This document shows, one piece after another, positions 1 through 6,905 of a stretch of DNA of 8,303 nucleotides. Position 1 is the first letter of the stretch. The number at the start of each line of letters is the position of its first letter. A program made the position numbers and the translations under genes. The notes below the pieces were generated by a model. That model was not told where the DNA came from. It did no database searches and saw nothing but the letters and a program-made list of their open reading frames with translations. Source of the stretch: Pseudomonadota bacterium (lineage in GTDB: Bacteria > Pseudomonadota > Gammaproteobacteria > Burkholderiales > Rhodocyclaceae); contig WRJU01000174.1 in NCBI GenBank assembly GCA_009778425.1, forward strand, positions 1 through 8,303, in the 5' to 3' direction.

Positions 1-57
1 ATTGCCCGTACCGCCGCCAAGTACCGCGAGGCTTACACGCGGCTGACCCAAAACTGA
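1..57 (+). CDS. 3' end of an unidentified gene
   Basis: An open frame enters from the left edge in frame 1 and ends at a TGA at 55-57. It gives 18 residues (IARTAAKYREAYTRLTQN), hydrophilic and probably helical, with no recognisable motif. The next gene starts only 10 bases downstream on the same strand, so the two are probably co-transcribed, which supports this being a true gene end rather than a chance open frame. The fragment is too short to name a family. The protein, its start and its promoter all lie outside the window. Confidence 0.55.
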   Translation: MARTAAKYREAYTRLTQN

Positions 58-67
58 AGACTTACCT

Positions 68-2194
68 ATGCCGCTCCCTGCCCAAACCAACCCCCTGCTC
101 GATTTTTCAGGGCTGCCCCGATTCGACGACATCCGCCCGGAGCACGTCGCCCCCGCGATTCGTTCCCTGCTCACCGAATACGGCGCGTTGATTGACAAAC
201 TCACTGCCGATGCCACACCTTTGAACTGGGACGAATTCGTCGCGCCGATGTTCGAGACGGGCGAACGCCTGAATCGCGCCTGGGGCATCGTCGGCCACTT
301 GCATGGCGTGCTGGACGTCCCCCCCTGGCGCGAGGCATATAACGCCATGTTGCCGGAAGTTGCCGGCTTCTTCGCCGAACTGGGGCAGAACATCGCTCTT
401 TTCCGCAAGTACAAGGCGCTTGCCGCGAGTCCGGAGTACACCGCATTAAGCCCGGTGCGCCGCCGCATCATCGACCGCGAAATCCGCGATTTTCGCCTCT
501 CTGGCGCGGAATTGCCGGAAGAAACCAAACCGCGCTTCAAGGCGATACAGGAAGAGCTTTCCGGGCTGGCGGCGAAATTCTCCGAAAACCTGCTCGATGC
601 CACCAACGCCTACGCCGAATGGATCACCGACGAAGCGGGGCTGGCGGGCATTCCTCCCTCCGCCCGCGCCGCCGCCCGCGCAGCGGCGGAAAGAGACGGC
701 AAACCCGGCTGGAAATTCACCCTGCAACACCCTTCCTGGCTACCGGTCATGCAGTATGCCGACGACCGCGCCCTGCGCGCGCGCATGTACCGCGCCAACG
801 CCACCCGCGCCTCGGAATTCACCGATGCCGACACTGGAAACGGTGACGGCAAGGCGAAATGGGACAACGGCCCGTTGATAGGGCGCATCCTCGCCCTGCG
901 TTCCGAGGAAGCGGCACTGCTCGGCTACCAGAACTACGCCGAAGTCTCGCTCGTCCCGAAAATGGCGGATTCCCCCGCACAGGCGATTGCTTTCCTGCGC
1001 GAACTCGGGGAGAAGGCAAAACCCTTTGCCGAGCGCGACCTCGCCGAACTGAAAACCTTTGCCCGCGAAGAGCTTGGGCTCGATCCGCTGGAGCCGTGGG
1101 ATGTTGCCTGGGCTTCGGAAAAACTGCGGATGAGCCGTTACGCCTACTCCGAAGAAGAAGTCAAACAATACTTCCCCGAACCCCGCGTGCTCGACGGCCT
1201 CTTTGCCGTTATCCGTCGGCTTTATGGGGTCGAAATCGCCCCCGACAGCGCGCCGGGCTGGCACGAAAACGTCCGCTTCTTCCGTATCGAGAAAAACAAT
1301 GAGTTGATCGGCCAGTTCTATCTCGACCTATACGCCCGCGACACCAAGCGCGGCGGAGCCTGGATGGATTCCGCCCGCAGCCGCAGCCAGAATCTTGACG
1401 GCCTCACCACGCCCGTGGCCTGGCTCATGTGCAATTTCCCCGGCCCTGTCGATGGCAAACCGGCCACATTCTCCCACGATGACGTCCTCACCCTCTTCCA
1501 CGAAACCGGCCACGGCCTGCACCACCTGCTGACCCGTGCCGACGAGCTGGCCGTCTCCGGCATCAACGGCGTGGAATGGGATGCTGTCGAACTTCCCAGC
1601 CAATTCATGGAAAACTTCTGCTGGGAATGGGACGTGCTCTCGATGATGACCGCACACGTCGACACTGGCGAGCCGCTCCCACGCGTGCTCTACAACAAAA
1701 TGATTGCCGCGCGCAACTTCCAGAGCGGCATGCAGATGGCGCGCCAGATCGAGCTCGCCCTGTTCGACCTGCTCCTGCACAGCGACACGGCGGCCTCCGG
1801 CGATATACCCATCGAACATGTGCTGGCGATCCTCGATGATGTCCGGCGCGAGGTCGCCGTGCTGTTTCCCCCGGTCTGGCATCGCTTCCCGCACAGCTTT
1901 TCGCACATCTTCGCGGGCGGTTACGCGGCGGGCTATTACAGCTACAAATGGGCCGAAGTGCTTTCCGCCGACGCCTTCGCGGCCTTTGAAGAAGCCGCCG
2001 AAGAAGGCAAGCAGGCTGACGGTGTGCACAGCCTGCTCGACCCCGCTACCGGCGAGCGTTTCTGGCGCGAAATCCTCGCCGTCGGCAGCAGCCGCCCTGC
2101 AATCGATTCCTTCACCGCCTTCCGTGGCCGCGCGCCATCAGTGGATGCGCTGCTGCGGCATAGCGGGATGACAGATGCACGGAGTTGGAAATAA
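68..2194 (+). CDS. prlC: Oligopeptidase A, M3-family zinc metallopeptidase
   Basis: This is a complete 708-residue cytosolic zinc endopeptidase of family M3 (thimet oligopeptidase/OpdA/Dcp group). Known relatives degrade short peptides, including cleaved signal peptides. The zinc motif HETGH is at residues 478-482 and the third zinc ligand is Glu508 in VELPSQ. The 30-residue spacing between His478 and Glu508 matches what I recall for enteric OpdA and is one longer than in thimet oligopeptidase. The substrate-side tyrosine cluster follows as GGYAAGYYSY (about 617-626), preceded by His613. The N-terminal half is the usual helical M3 lid. There is no signal peptide or membrane segment. It is slightly longer than the roughly 680 residues of E. 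coli OpdA, with no sign of truncation. The ATG at 68 follows a weak GAAGA ribosome-binding site (56-60) that overlaps the upstream stop codon, suggesting coupling to that gene. Dcp-type carboxydipeptidase is the alternative; the VELPSQFMENF context favours oligopeptidase A. Confidence 0.95.
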   Translation: MPLPAQTNPLLDFSGLPRFDDIRPEHVAPAIRSLLTEYGALIDKLTADATPLNWDEFVAPMFETGERLNRAWGIVGHLHGVLDVPPWREAYNAMLPEVAGFFAELGQNIALFRKYKALAASPEYTALSPVRRRIIDREIRDFRLSGAELPEETKPRFKAIQEELSGLAAKFSENLLDATNAYAEWITDEAGLAGIPPSARAAARAAAERDGKPGWKFTLQHPSWLPVMQYADDRALRARMYRANATRASEFTDADTGNGDGKAKWDNGPLIGRILALRSEEAALLGYQNYAEVSLVPKMADSPAQAIAFLRELGEKAKPFAERDLAELKTFAREELGLDPLEPWDVAWASEKLRMSRYAYSEEEVKQYFPEPRVLDGLFAVIRRLYGVEIAPDSAPGWHENVRFFRIEKNNELIGQFYLDLYARDTKRGGAWMDSARSRSQNLDGLTTPVAWLMCNFPGPVDGKPATFSHDDVLTLFHETGHGLHHLLTRADELAVSGINGVEWDAVELPSQFMENFCWEWDVLSMMTAHVDTGEPLPRVLYNKMIAARNFQSGMQMARQIELALFDLLLHSDTAASGDIPIEHVLAILDDVRREVAVLFPPVWHRFPHSFSHIFAGGYAAGYYSYKWAEVLSADAFAAFEEAAEEGKQADGVHSLLDPATGERFWREILAVGSSRPAIDSFTAFRGRAPSVDALLRHSGMTDARSWK

Positions 2195-2224
2195 CAACGT
2201 CGCAAGCAAATTGGTCGCCAAAAC
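2195..2224. other. Convergent intergenic gap with no visible terminator
   Basis: Thirty bases separate the TAA of the oligopeptidase gene from the TGA of the leftward small gene. The gap contains only a very short palindrome (TTGG-TCG-CCAA, 2211-2221) and a spaced direct repeat of GTCGC. Neither strand shows a stable GC hairpin followed by a T run, so no intrinsic terminator can be called. Termination may be Rho-dependent, or transcripts may overlap at their 3' ends. Confidence 0.5.
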
Positions 2225-2650
2225 TCAGGCCGAAACTCGTACCGACGATGGGCCGCTTTGTCCAGGGGGAAGTTTGTTGTTGGCGTTTTCCATGTAACGC
2301 TGCACGGCCTCGCGGTTGGAGGCAGTAAAGGCGGCGGCGTCCTGCCTTTCCGTGCGGTCGGTGTTTCCGACCGATCCGGTGCGGGAAACCGCTTCCTGTG
2401 TCTGCACAGGCGCGGCGGGCGTGTTGGCAGGCATCGGCGGCGGCAGGGAAGACAATCCGGAACGCGAGGCCGCGCGGGCCGCTTCGCTGAGTTCGACCCG
2501 CGCAGAAGGTGTGATGCCTGATTGTTCCGACCGGGGCGGCTGAGTGCCGTCACGTTCGCGCGGCGACACGACGGCCTGGGCGGCACGGGCATTCTGCACG
2601 TTCTGAGCATTCTCGAAACCAGCGGAGATTGTTCGTAAGGCGTCCATCAT
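2225..2650 (-). CDS. Small Ala/Ser/Pro-rich protein of unknown function
   Basis: I do not recognise this 141-residue protein. It is hydrophilic, with no signal peptide, membrane segment or cysteine. The N-terminal part (about 1-30) is Asn/Ala/Gln-rich and could be helical. A segment at about 47-62 carries the pattern ARVELSEAARAA, reminiscent of the short V-x-L-S-x-x-A motifs in small motility-related or FlgM-like proteins; that resemblance is weak. A Pro/Thr/Ser-rich, probably disordered linker follows (about 69-100). A second short helix (AVQRYMENANN, about 114-124) precedes a flexible tail. It is likely a real gene: a clear AGGAG (2657-2661) sits 6 bases before the first of two tandem ATGs (2650 and 2647), its codons end mostly in G or C like its neighbours, and it begins 17 bases after the pump gene. 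It is probably co-transcribed with the efflux genes, but nothing in the protein says what it would do there. Confidence 0.7.
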   Translation of the reverse strand: MMDALRTISAGFENAQNVQNARAAQAVVSPRERDGTQPPRSEQSGITPSARVELSEAARAASRSGLSSLPPPMPANTPAAPVQTQEAVSRTGSVGNTDRTERQDAAAFTASNREAVQRYMENANNKLPPGQSGPSSVRVSA

Positions 2651-2656
2651 CGTCTA

Positions 2657-2661
2657 CTCCT
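2657..2661 (-). promoter_or_regulatory. Ribosome-binding site of the small protein gene
   Basis: On the minus strand AGGAG lies 6 bases before the ATG at 2650 and 9 bases before the second in-frame ATG at 2647. Either start has acceptable spacing, so the protein may begin one residue later. The site lies just past the pump stop codon (2670-2668), consistent with a translated downstream cistron. Confidence 0.65.
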
Positions 2662-2667
2662 GTCGTT

Positions 2668-5600
2668 TCACGCTTCAGGCGCGGCTTCAGCCACACGATG
2701 CCTGCGCGCAATTAAAGTGTAGACCGTAGGCACGACAAAGAGCGTGAAAAAAGTACCAAGCAGCAAACCGCCGACGATTACCCAGCCAATTTGTTGGCGG
2801 CTCTCTGCGCCCGCGCCGGTGGCAAAGGCCAGCGGAATCGCACCCAAAACCATCGCGCCGGTAGTCATCAGGATGGGACGCAGCCGCAATACGGCGGCTT
2901 CGATCACGGACTCCAACACATCTTTGCCCGTTGCGCCTAGCTGGTTGGCGAATTCGACGATGAGAATACCGTGTTTGGTAATGAGACCGATCAGAGTGAC
3001 AAGGCCGATCTGGCTGTAGACGTTGAGCGTGCCGCCGGTCAGCCATAACGCACCGAGCGCGCCCGCCATCGAGAGCGGCACGGTGAGCATGATGATGAAG
3101 GGATTCAGAAAACTCTCGAATTGCGCGGAAAGCACCAGGTAAATGAACGCGAGCGCAAGCGCGAAGGTGAGCGCAAGGCTCGCGGAACTCGTCTTAAACT
3201 CGCGTGACATGCCATCGTAATCGGTGGAATAACCGGAAGGCAGGATGCGCGCCGCCGTGGCGTCCATCCAGTCAAGCGCCTCGCCGAGCGCAAAATCCGG
3301 GGTGAGGTTCGCGGTGATGGTCACGGCGCGGCGCTGCCCGAAATGATTGAGTTCACGCGGGCTAACCGTCTCACGCACGGTCACGAGGTTGGAAAGCGGA
3401 ACCATTTGCCCACCTTTTCCCCGCACAAAAATATCGTGGATGTCGCGTGGATCGACACGGCCTTCCGCCTTGACCTGAACGATGACATCGTACTGTTCGG
3501 CATTTTGCTTGTAGCGTGTCACCTGGCGCCCGCCAAGCATGGTTTCCAGCGTCTGGCCGATAACAGAAATGGAAATCCCAAGGTCGGCGGCCTTGTCGCG
3601 GTCGACCGATACGGACAGTTCCGGCTTGGTGAGTTGGAGATCGGTATCGGGCGAAACGAACCCCCGATGCGCATTCATGGCTTCCAGCATCTCTTCGGTG
3701 ACGCGGTTCAGTTCTTCCCACGATCCCGACGAGGCGATGACGAAGCTCACCGGGCGCACACGCGGGCTTTGGCCAAAAGCGGCGGGCAATATCGGGAAGG
3801 CATTGATACCCGGTATGGCACGCAGGCGCGGCTGCATTTCGGCGGCAAATTCCTGGGTTTTGCGGGTGCGCTGCGACCAATCGACAAAACTTACGAAACT
3901 GCGCCCCTGCGATACCGTGGGGTTCCCGGTCATGACCTGGTAGCCTTCGACATCGGCAGTGGTAGCGAAGATATTGCCGATTTCTTCCGAATAGCGCGTC
4001 ATGTAGTCGATGGTGGCCCCTTCCGGCCCCCGGAATTGCACCATGATCCGACCGCGATCCTCGATTGGCGAAAGTTCGGACTTCAGTTGCCCAAGCAGCA
4101 CCAAGCCCAGCACCGCCAGCACTGCGAACGACAGCAGCACCACCCAACGCATACCGAGCATTTTCACGAGCGCGCGGCGATAGAACGCAATGAGCCAGAC
4201 GAGCAAGCCTTCTATGGCCTCATAGATCGCGCCATGCTTGCTCTCATGTCGCAGCAGACGCGAACACATCATCGGGGAAAGGGTCAGCGCGACGAACCCG
4301 GAAACGAGCACCGCGCCGGAGAGCGTGAGCGCAAATTCGGAGAAGAGTTTGCCCGTCCTTCCCGTCATGAACGCCACGGGGGTGTAGACGGCGGCCAGCG
4401 TGATGGTCATCGCTATGATGGCGAAACCGATTTCCTTCGCCCCCTTGAACGCCGCCTCCAGTGGCGGCATGCCGTTCTCGATATGGCGGAAGATGTTTTC
4501 CAGCATCACGATGGCGTCATCCACCACCAGCCCGATGGCGAGCACGAGCGCCAGCAGGGTCAGGGTGTTGACCGAGAAACCGAAGGCGAACATCAAGGCG
4601 AAAGCGCCGATCAGCGACACGGGTATCGTCACCAGCGGGATCAGCATCGCACGCCAGTTGCGCAGGAAAAACAGGCATACGGCAGCCACCAGCAACACGG
4701 CTTCCCAAATGGTAGAGAACACCGCCTCGATGGAACGATCGATGAAAATCGTCGAATCGTTGGTGATGGTCATCTTCATGCCTTCCGGCAGTTCGCCTTC
4801 CAGCTCGGGCAACATCCTGACCAGCGCGCGCTTGAGATCGAGCGGGTTGGCGGTAGATTGCTTGATAAGCCCGATGGATACCGCAGGAAGGCCCATGAAG
4901 TGCACGATACTGCGTTCATTGACCGCGCCCACTTCCACCCAGCCCACGTCCCGGATGCGCACCGGGTAGCTGCCTGGGGCAGCGGCCTGACGCAGGACGA
5001 CCGCCTCGAACTGCGCGGGTTCGTCCAGATTAGTCTGAGCCACGACCTCGAATTCGCGTTCGCGGCTCTCGATCCGCCCTGCCGGGAGTTCGACGTTCTG
5101 GCGCGCAATGGCGTCTACAACATCCTGTGGAGTGAGGCCGAAGGCCGCGAGGCGGGCGCGGTCGAGCCAGACGCGCATCGAGTAGCGGCGCTCGCCGTAC
5201 ACCCGCGCGTCCGCCGCGCCCGGCAGGGTTTGCAGCCGGGGCTTGATGATGCGGTTGGCGAAGTCGCTCATCTCCAGCGGATCGTGCCGGTCGGACGAGA
5301 AAGCGAGCCAGATGATCGGATTGGCGTCGGCCTCAACCTTGGCAATCACCGGCTCGTCGATGTCATCGGGCAAGCGTTTCCGCACCCTGGAGACGCGGTC
5401 GCGCACATCGGCGGCAGCGCTGTCCGCGTCGCGCTCGATGCGAAAGCGCACCATGATCTGGCTGCTCTCGGAACGGCTGATCGAAGAAAGTACGTCCACC
5501 CCCTCGATCCCGGCTATTGAATCTTCCAGCGGCTTGGTGACCTGCGACTCGATGATTTCAGCGCTGGCTCCGGTATACGTGGTGGTGACGGTGACGACGG

Positions 5601-5727
5601 GTTCGTCGATATTGGGATATTCGCGCACCGTCAGCCTTGAAAACGACATCAACCCGACGAGCAACACCACCAGCGACAGCACGGTGGCAAACACGGGCCG
5701 CCGAATACAAAGCTCGGAAACTCCCAT
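2668..5727 (-). CDS. RND efflux pump, inner-membrane permease (HAE1 type)
   Basis: This 1019-residue proton-driven antiporter of the AcrB/MexB family exports hydrophobic or amphiphilic compounds from periplasm and membrane through a tripartite complex. The classic duplicated layout is visible: TM1 about 12-29, a large periplasmic loop about 30-337, TM2-6 about 338-490, TM7 about 528-547, a second periplasmic loop about 548-848, then TM8-12 about 851-1003. The proton-relay residues are present: Asp403-Asp404 in TM4 (AIGLVVDDAIVMLENI) and Lys918 in TM10 (GLITKHGILIVEF). The Asp pair fits hydrophobe/amphiphile pumps rather than heavy-metal pumps. It is about 30 residues shorter than AcrB, mostly through a short C-terminus, and looks intact. 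The start is supported by the family-typical opening (MGVSELCIRRPVFA) and by GGGGAGGA at 5739-5746, spaced a little long at 11 bases. The adaptor gene lies 21 bases upstream. Substrates cannot be predicted, so no specific symbol is given. Confidence 0.96.
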   Translation of the reverse strand: MGVSELCIRRPVFATVLSLVVLLVGLMSFSRLTVREYPNIDEPVVTVTTTYTGASAEIIESQVTKPLEDSIAGIEGVDVLSSISRSESSQIMVRFRIERDADSAAADVRDRVSRVRKRLPDDIDEPVIAKVEADANPIIWLAFSSDRHDPLEMSDFANRIIKPRLQTLPGAADARVYGERRYSMRVWLDRARLAAFGLTPQDVVDAIARQNVELPAGRIESREREFEVVAQTNLDEPAQFEAVVLRQAAAPGSYPVRIRDVGWVEVGAVNERSIVHFMGLPAVSIGLIKQSTANPLDLKRALVRMLPELEGELPEGMKMTITNDSTIFIDRSIEAVFSTIWEAVLLVAAVCLFFLRNWRAMLIPLVTIPVSLIGAFALMFAFGFSVNTLTLLALVLAIGLVVDDAIVMLENIFRHIENGMPPLEAAFKGAKEIGFAIIAMTITLAAVYTPVAFMTGRTGKLFSEFALTLSGAVLVSGFVALTLSPMMCSRLLRHESKHGAIYEAIEGLLVWLIAFYRRALVKMLGMRWVVLLSFAVLAVLGLVLLGQLKSELSPIEDRGRIMVQFRGPEGATIDYMTRYSEEIGNIFATTADVEGYQVMTGNPTVSQGRSFVSFVDWSQRTRKTQEFAAEMQPRLRAIPGINAFPILPAAFGQSPRVRPVSFVIASSGSWEELNRVTEEMLEAMNAHRGFVSPDTDLQLTKPELSVSVDRDKAADLGISISVIGQTLETMLGGRQVTRYKQNAEQYDVIVQVKAEGRVDPRDIHDIFVRGKGGQMVPLSNLVTVRETVSPRELNHFGQRRAVTITANLTPDFALGEALDWMDATAARILPSGYSTDYDGMSREFKTSSASLALTFALALAFIYLVLSAQFESFLNPFIIMLTVPLSMAGALGALWLTGGTLNVYSQIGLVTLIGLITKHGILIVEFANQLGATGKDVLESVIEAAVLRLRPILMTTGAMVLGAIPLAFATGAGAESRQQIGWVIVGGLLLGTFFTLFVVPTVYTLIARRHRVAEAAPEA

Positions 5728-5738
5728 GATGGCCCGCG

Positions 5739-5746
5739 TCCTCCCC
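5739..5746 (-). promoter_or_regulatory. Ribosome-binding site of the RND pump gene
   Basis: GGGGAGGA on the minus strand lies 11 bases before the pump ATG (5727-5725) and just after the adaptor stop codon (5751-5749). The motif is strong but the spacing is slightly longer than optimal. No alternative in-frame start codon lies between it and the ATG, so it supports the start chosen. Confidence 0.55.
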
Positions 5747-5748
5747 GT

Positions 5749-6903
5749 TCAGTCCTTGACGACGGAAAGAGTTCCAGGCTCAGGCTTCGCGGTGTCGATG
5801 CCTGCTCCCGTCACCGCCACCGGCGCGCCGTCACGCAGCTTGAACTGCCCGGCGGCGACCACCAGGTCGCCGGGCGCAAGCCCCTCGACGATTTCGATTT
5901 CCGCCGTGCGGCGCATGCCGATCCTGACCCCTACCTGGCGCGCAATCCCTTCATTGACCCGGAATACGTACTGCGTCTGACCCGGCGCGGGAATCAGCGC
6001 GGATTCCGGTATCAGCATCACATTGTCGCGCCGCTCGACGATCAGGCGCACACGGGCAAACACGCCCGGCCTTAACCGCCCCTCGTCATTGGCAAGTCGG
6101 GCGCGCAACAGTACCGCCCGCCCCTCGGCATCCACGAGAGGGTCTATCGCCTCCACCTGGGCCGGGAAAACCATGTTTGGCATCACATCGCTCGTCACTT
6201 CCAGTTCCTGCCCCGGCCTCACCCTTGACAGGTAAAGCTCCGGGAGCCGGAAATCGAGCTTGAGAACGGCAATATCCTCGATATTGATGAGCGCGTCGCC
6301 ATCCCGGACGTAATCGCCGACATTGACCTTGCGAATGCCAACGATGCCGTCGAAAGGCGCACGGATGCGGGTACGTTCCAGCCGCGCCTGGGCGAGCGCG
6401 ACATTGGCGCGCGCCACTTCGAGACGGGAGACGGCTTCATCGCGGGCGCTGCCGCTCACGAACTGGCGCGCGAACAAATCCTCGACCCGGTCGGCGTTGG
6501 CTTTTGCCAGTGACAATTCCGCCTGCGCCTGCCGCGCCTCGGCGGACTGCACGGCGGCATCCAGTTCCACCAGCACATCGCCCTTGCGCACGGCCATGCC
6601 GTCCCGGAAACGAATGACGGCTACCCGTCCGGCCACTTCCGGGCGCAGGATGACCGAACCGTTGGAAACCAGCGTCCCCACCGCCGAAACGTCGTCGGCG
6701 ATTTCCCGCACCGTGACCTTCGCCACTTCTACCTGGGTCACTTGCTGCGCGGGCCGGGAAACGGTCGTCCCTGCTCCCGCTGTCGGCGAAGATGCAGGTT
6801 GCGCGTGGTTGGCGCGCCAAGCGACAGCCCCTAGCGCGGCGAAACCGGCCAGACACAGGGCCGCGATCAGCGGACGGCGGAAAGAACGTGGCCGGGCATC
6901 CAT
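5749..6903 (-). CDS. RND efflux periplasmic adaptor (membrane fusion protein)
   Basis: This 384-residue HlyD/AcrA-family adaptor should bridge the inner-membrane pump to an outer-membrane channel. A positively charged start and hydrophobic segment (about 11-29) look like a membrane anchor or uncleaved signal. Cys17 lacks a proper lipobox because Leu precedes it, so a lipoprotein anchor like that of AcrA is unlikely. The two lipoyl half-motifs are at about 84-115 (RPEVAGRVAVIRFRDGMAV) and about 180-208 (IRAPFDGIVGIRKVNVGDYV), flanking an alpha-helical hairpin (about 116-178) rich in Ala, Glu and Arg. Beta-barrel and membrane-proximal domains follow to about 365. The ATG at 6903 overlaps the TGA of the upstream phosphotransferase by one base. 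An in-frame TAA at 6918-6916 rules out a longer N-terminus. The nearest GGAGGG (6919-6924) is 15 bases away, so initiation probably depends on ribosomes finishing the upstream gene. It pairs with the pump encoded next. Confidence 0.94.
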   Translation of the reverse strand: MDARPRSFRRPLIAALCLAGFAALGAVAWRANHAQPASSPTAGAGTTVSRPAQQVTQVEVAKVTVREIADDVSAVGTLVSNGSVILRPEVAGRVAVIRFRDGMAVRKGDVLVELDAAVQSAEARQAQAELSLAKANADRVEDLFARQFVSGSARDEAVSRLEVARANVALAQARLERTRIRAPFDGIVGIRKVNVGDYVRDGDALINIEDIAVLKLDFRLPELYLSRVRPGQELEVTSDVMPNMVFPAQVEAIDPLVDAEGRAVLLRARLANDEGRLRPGVFARVRLIVERRDNVMLIPESALIPAPGQTQYVFRVNEGIARQVGVRIGMRRTAEIEIVEGLAPGDLVVAAGQFKLRDGAPVAVTGAGIDTAKPEPGTLSVVKD

Positions 6904-6905
6904 CA
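6901..6905 (-). promoter_or_regulatory. TGATG stop/start overlap (translational coupling)
   Basis: On the minus strand the phosphotransferase stop TGA (6905-6903) and the adaptor start ATG (6903-6901) share the A at 6903. Such overlaps commonly indicate termination-reinitiation coupling. The preceding bases (about 6906-6965) are unusually A-rich on the coding strand and should be weakly structured, which would help reinitiation. A GGAGGG lies 15 bases upstream, too far to be an ideal stand-alone ribosome-binding site. Confidence 0.75.

Noticed and set aside
655..705. GC-rich repetitive stretch in the oligopeptidase gene
   Set aside because: It encodes an Ala/Arg-rich helical segment common at this place in oligopeptidase A proteins. 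The repetition comes from GCC/CGC codons, not from a DNA repeat element.
1328..2029. 233-codon minus-strand open frame inside the oligopeptidase gene
   Set aside because: It lies wholly antisense to conserved M3 catalytic sequence, has no supported ribosome-binding site and reads as low-complexity shadow protein.
1942..2610. 222-codon minus-strand open frame overlapping both the oligopeptidase end and the small protein gene
   Set aside because: It is Arg/Pro/Ser-rich and overlaps the 141-residue gene in another frame. The latter has the strong ribosome-binding site and better codon pattern.
3343..5520. 725-codon open frame on the plus strand, antisense to the RND pump gene
   Set aside because: Its translation is rich in His, Arg, Gln, Asp and Gly with no domain-like blocks, typical of the complement of a GC-rich coding frame. 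The minus-strand frame is an unmistakable RND permease with intact motifs. The length reflects scarcity of stop codons in the shadow frame.
6840..6870. Lipobox at Cys17 of the adaptor
   Set aside because: The residue before the Cys is Leu (IAALC), whereas lipoprotein processing needs a small residue such as Gly or Ala. A membrane anchor or signal peptide is more likely.
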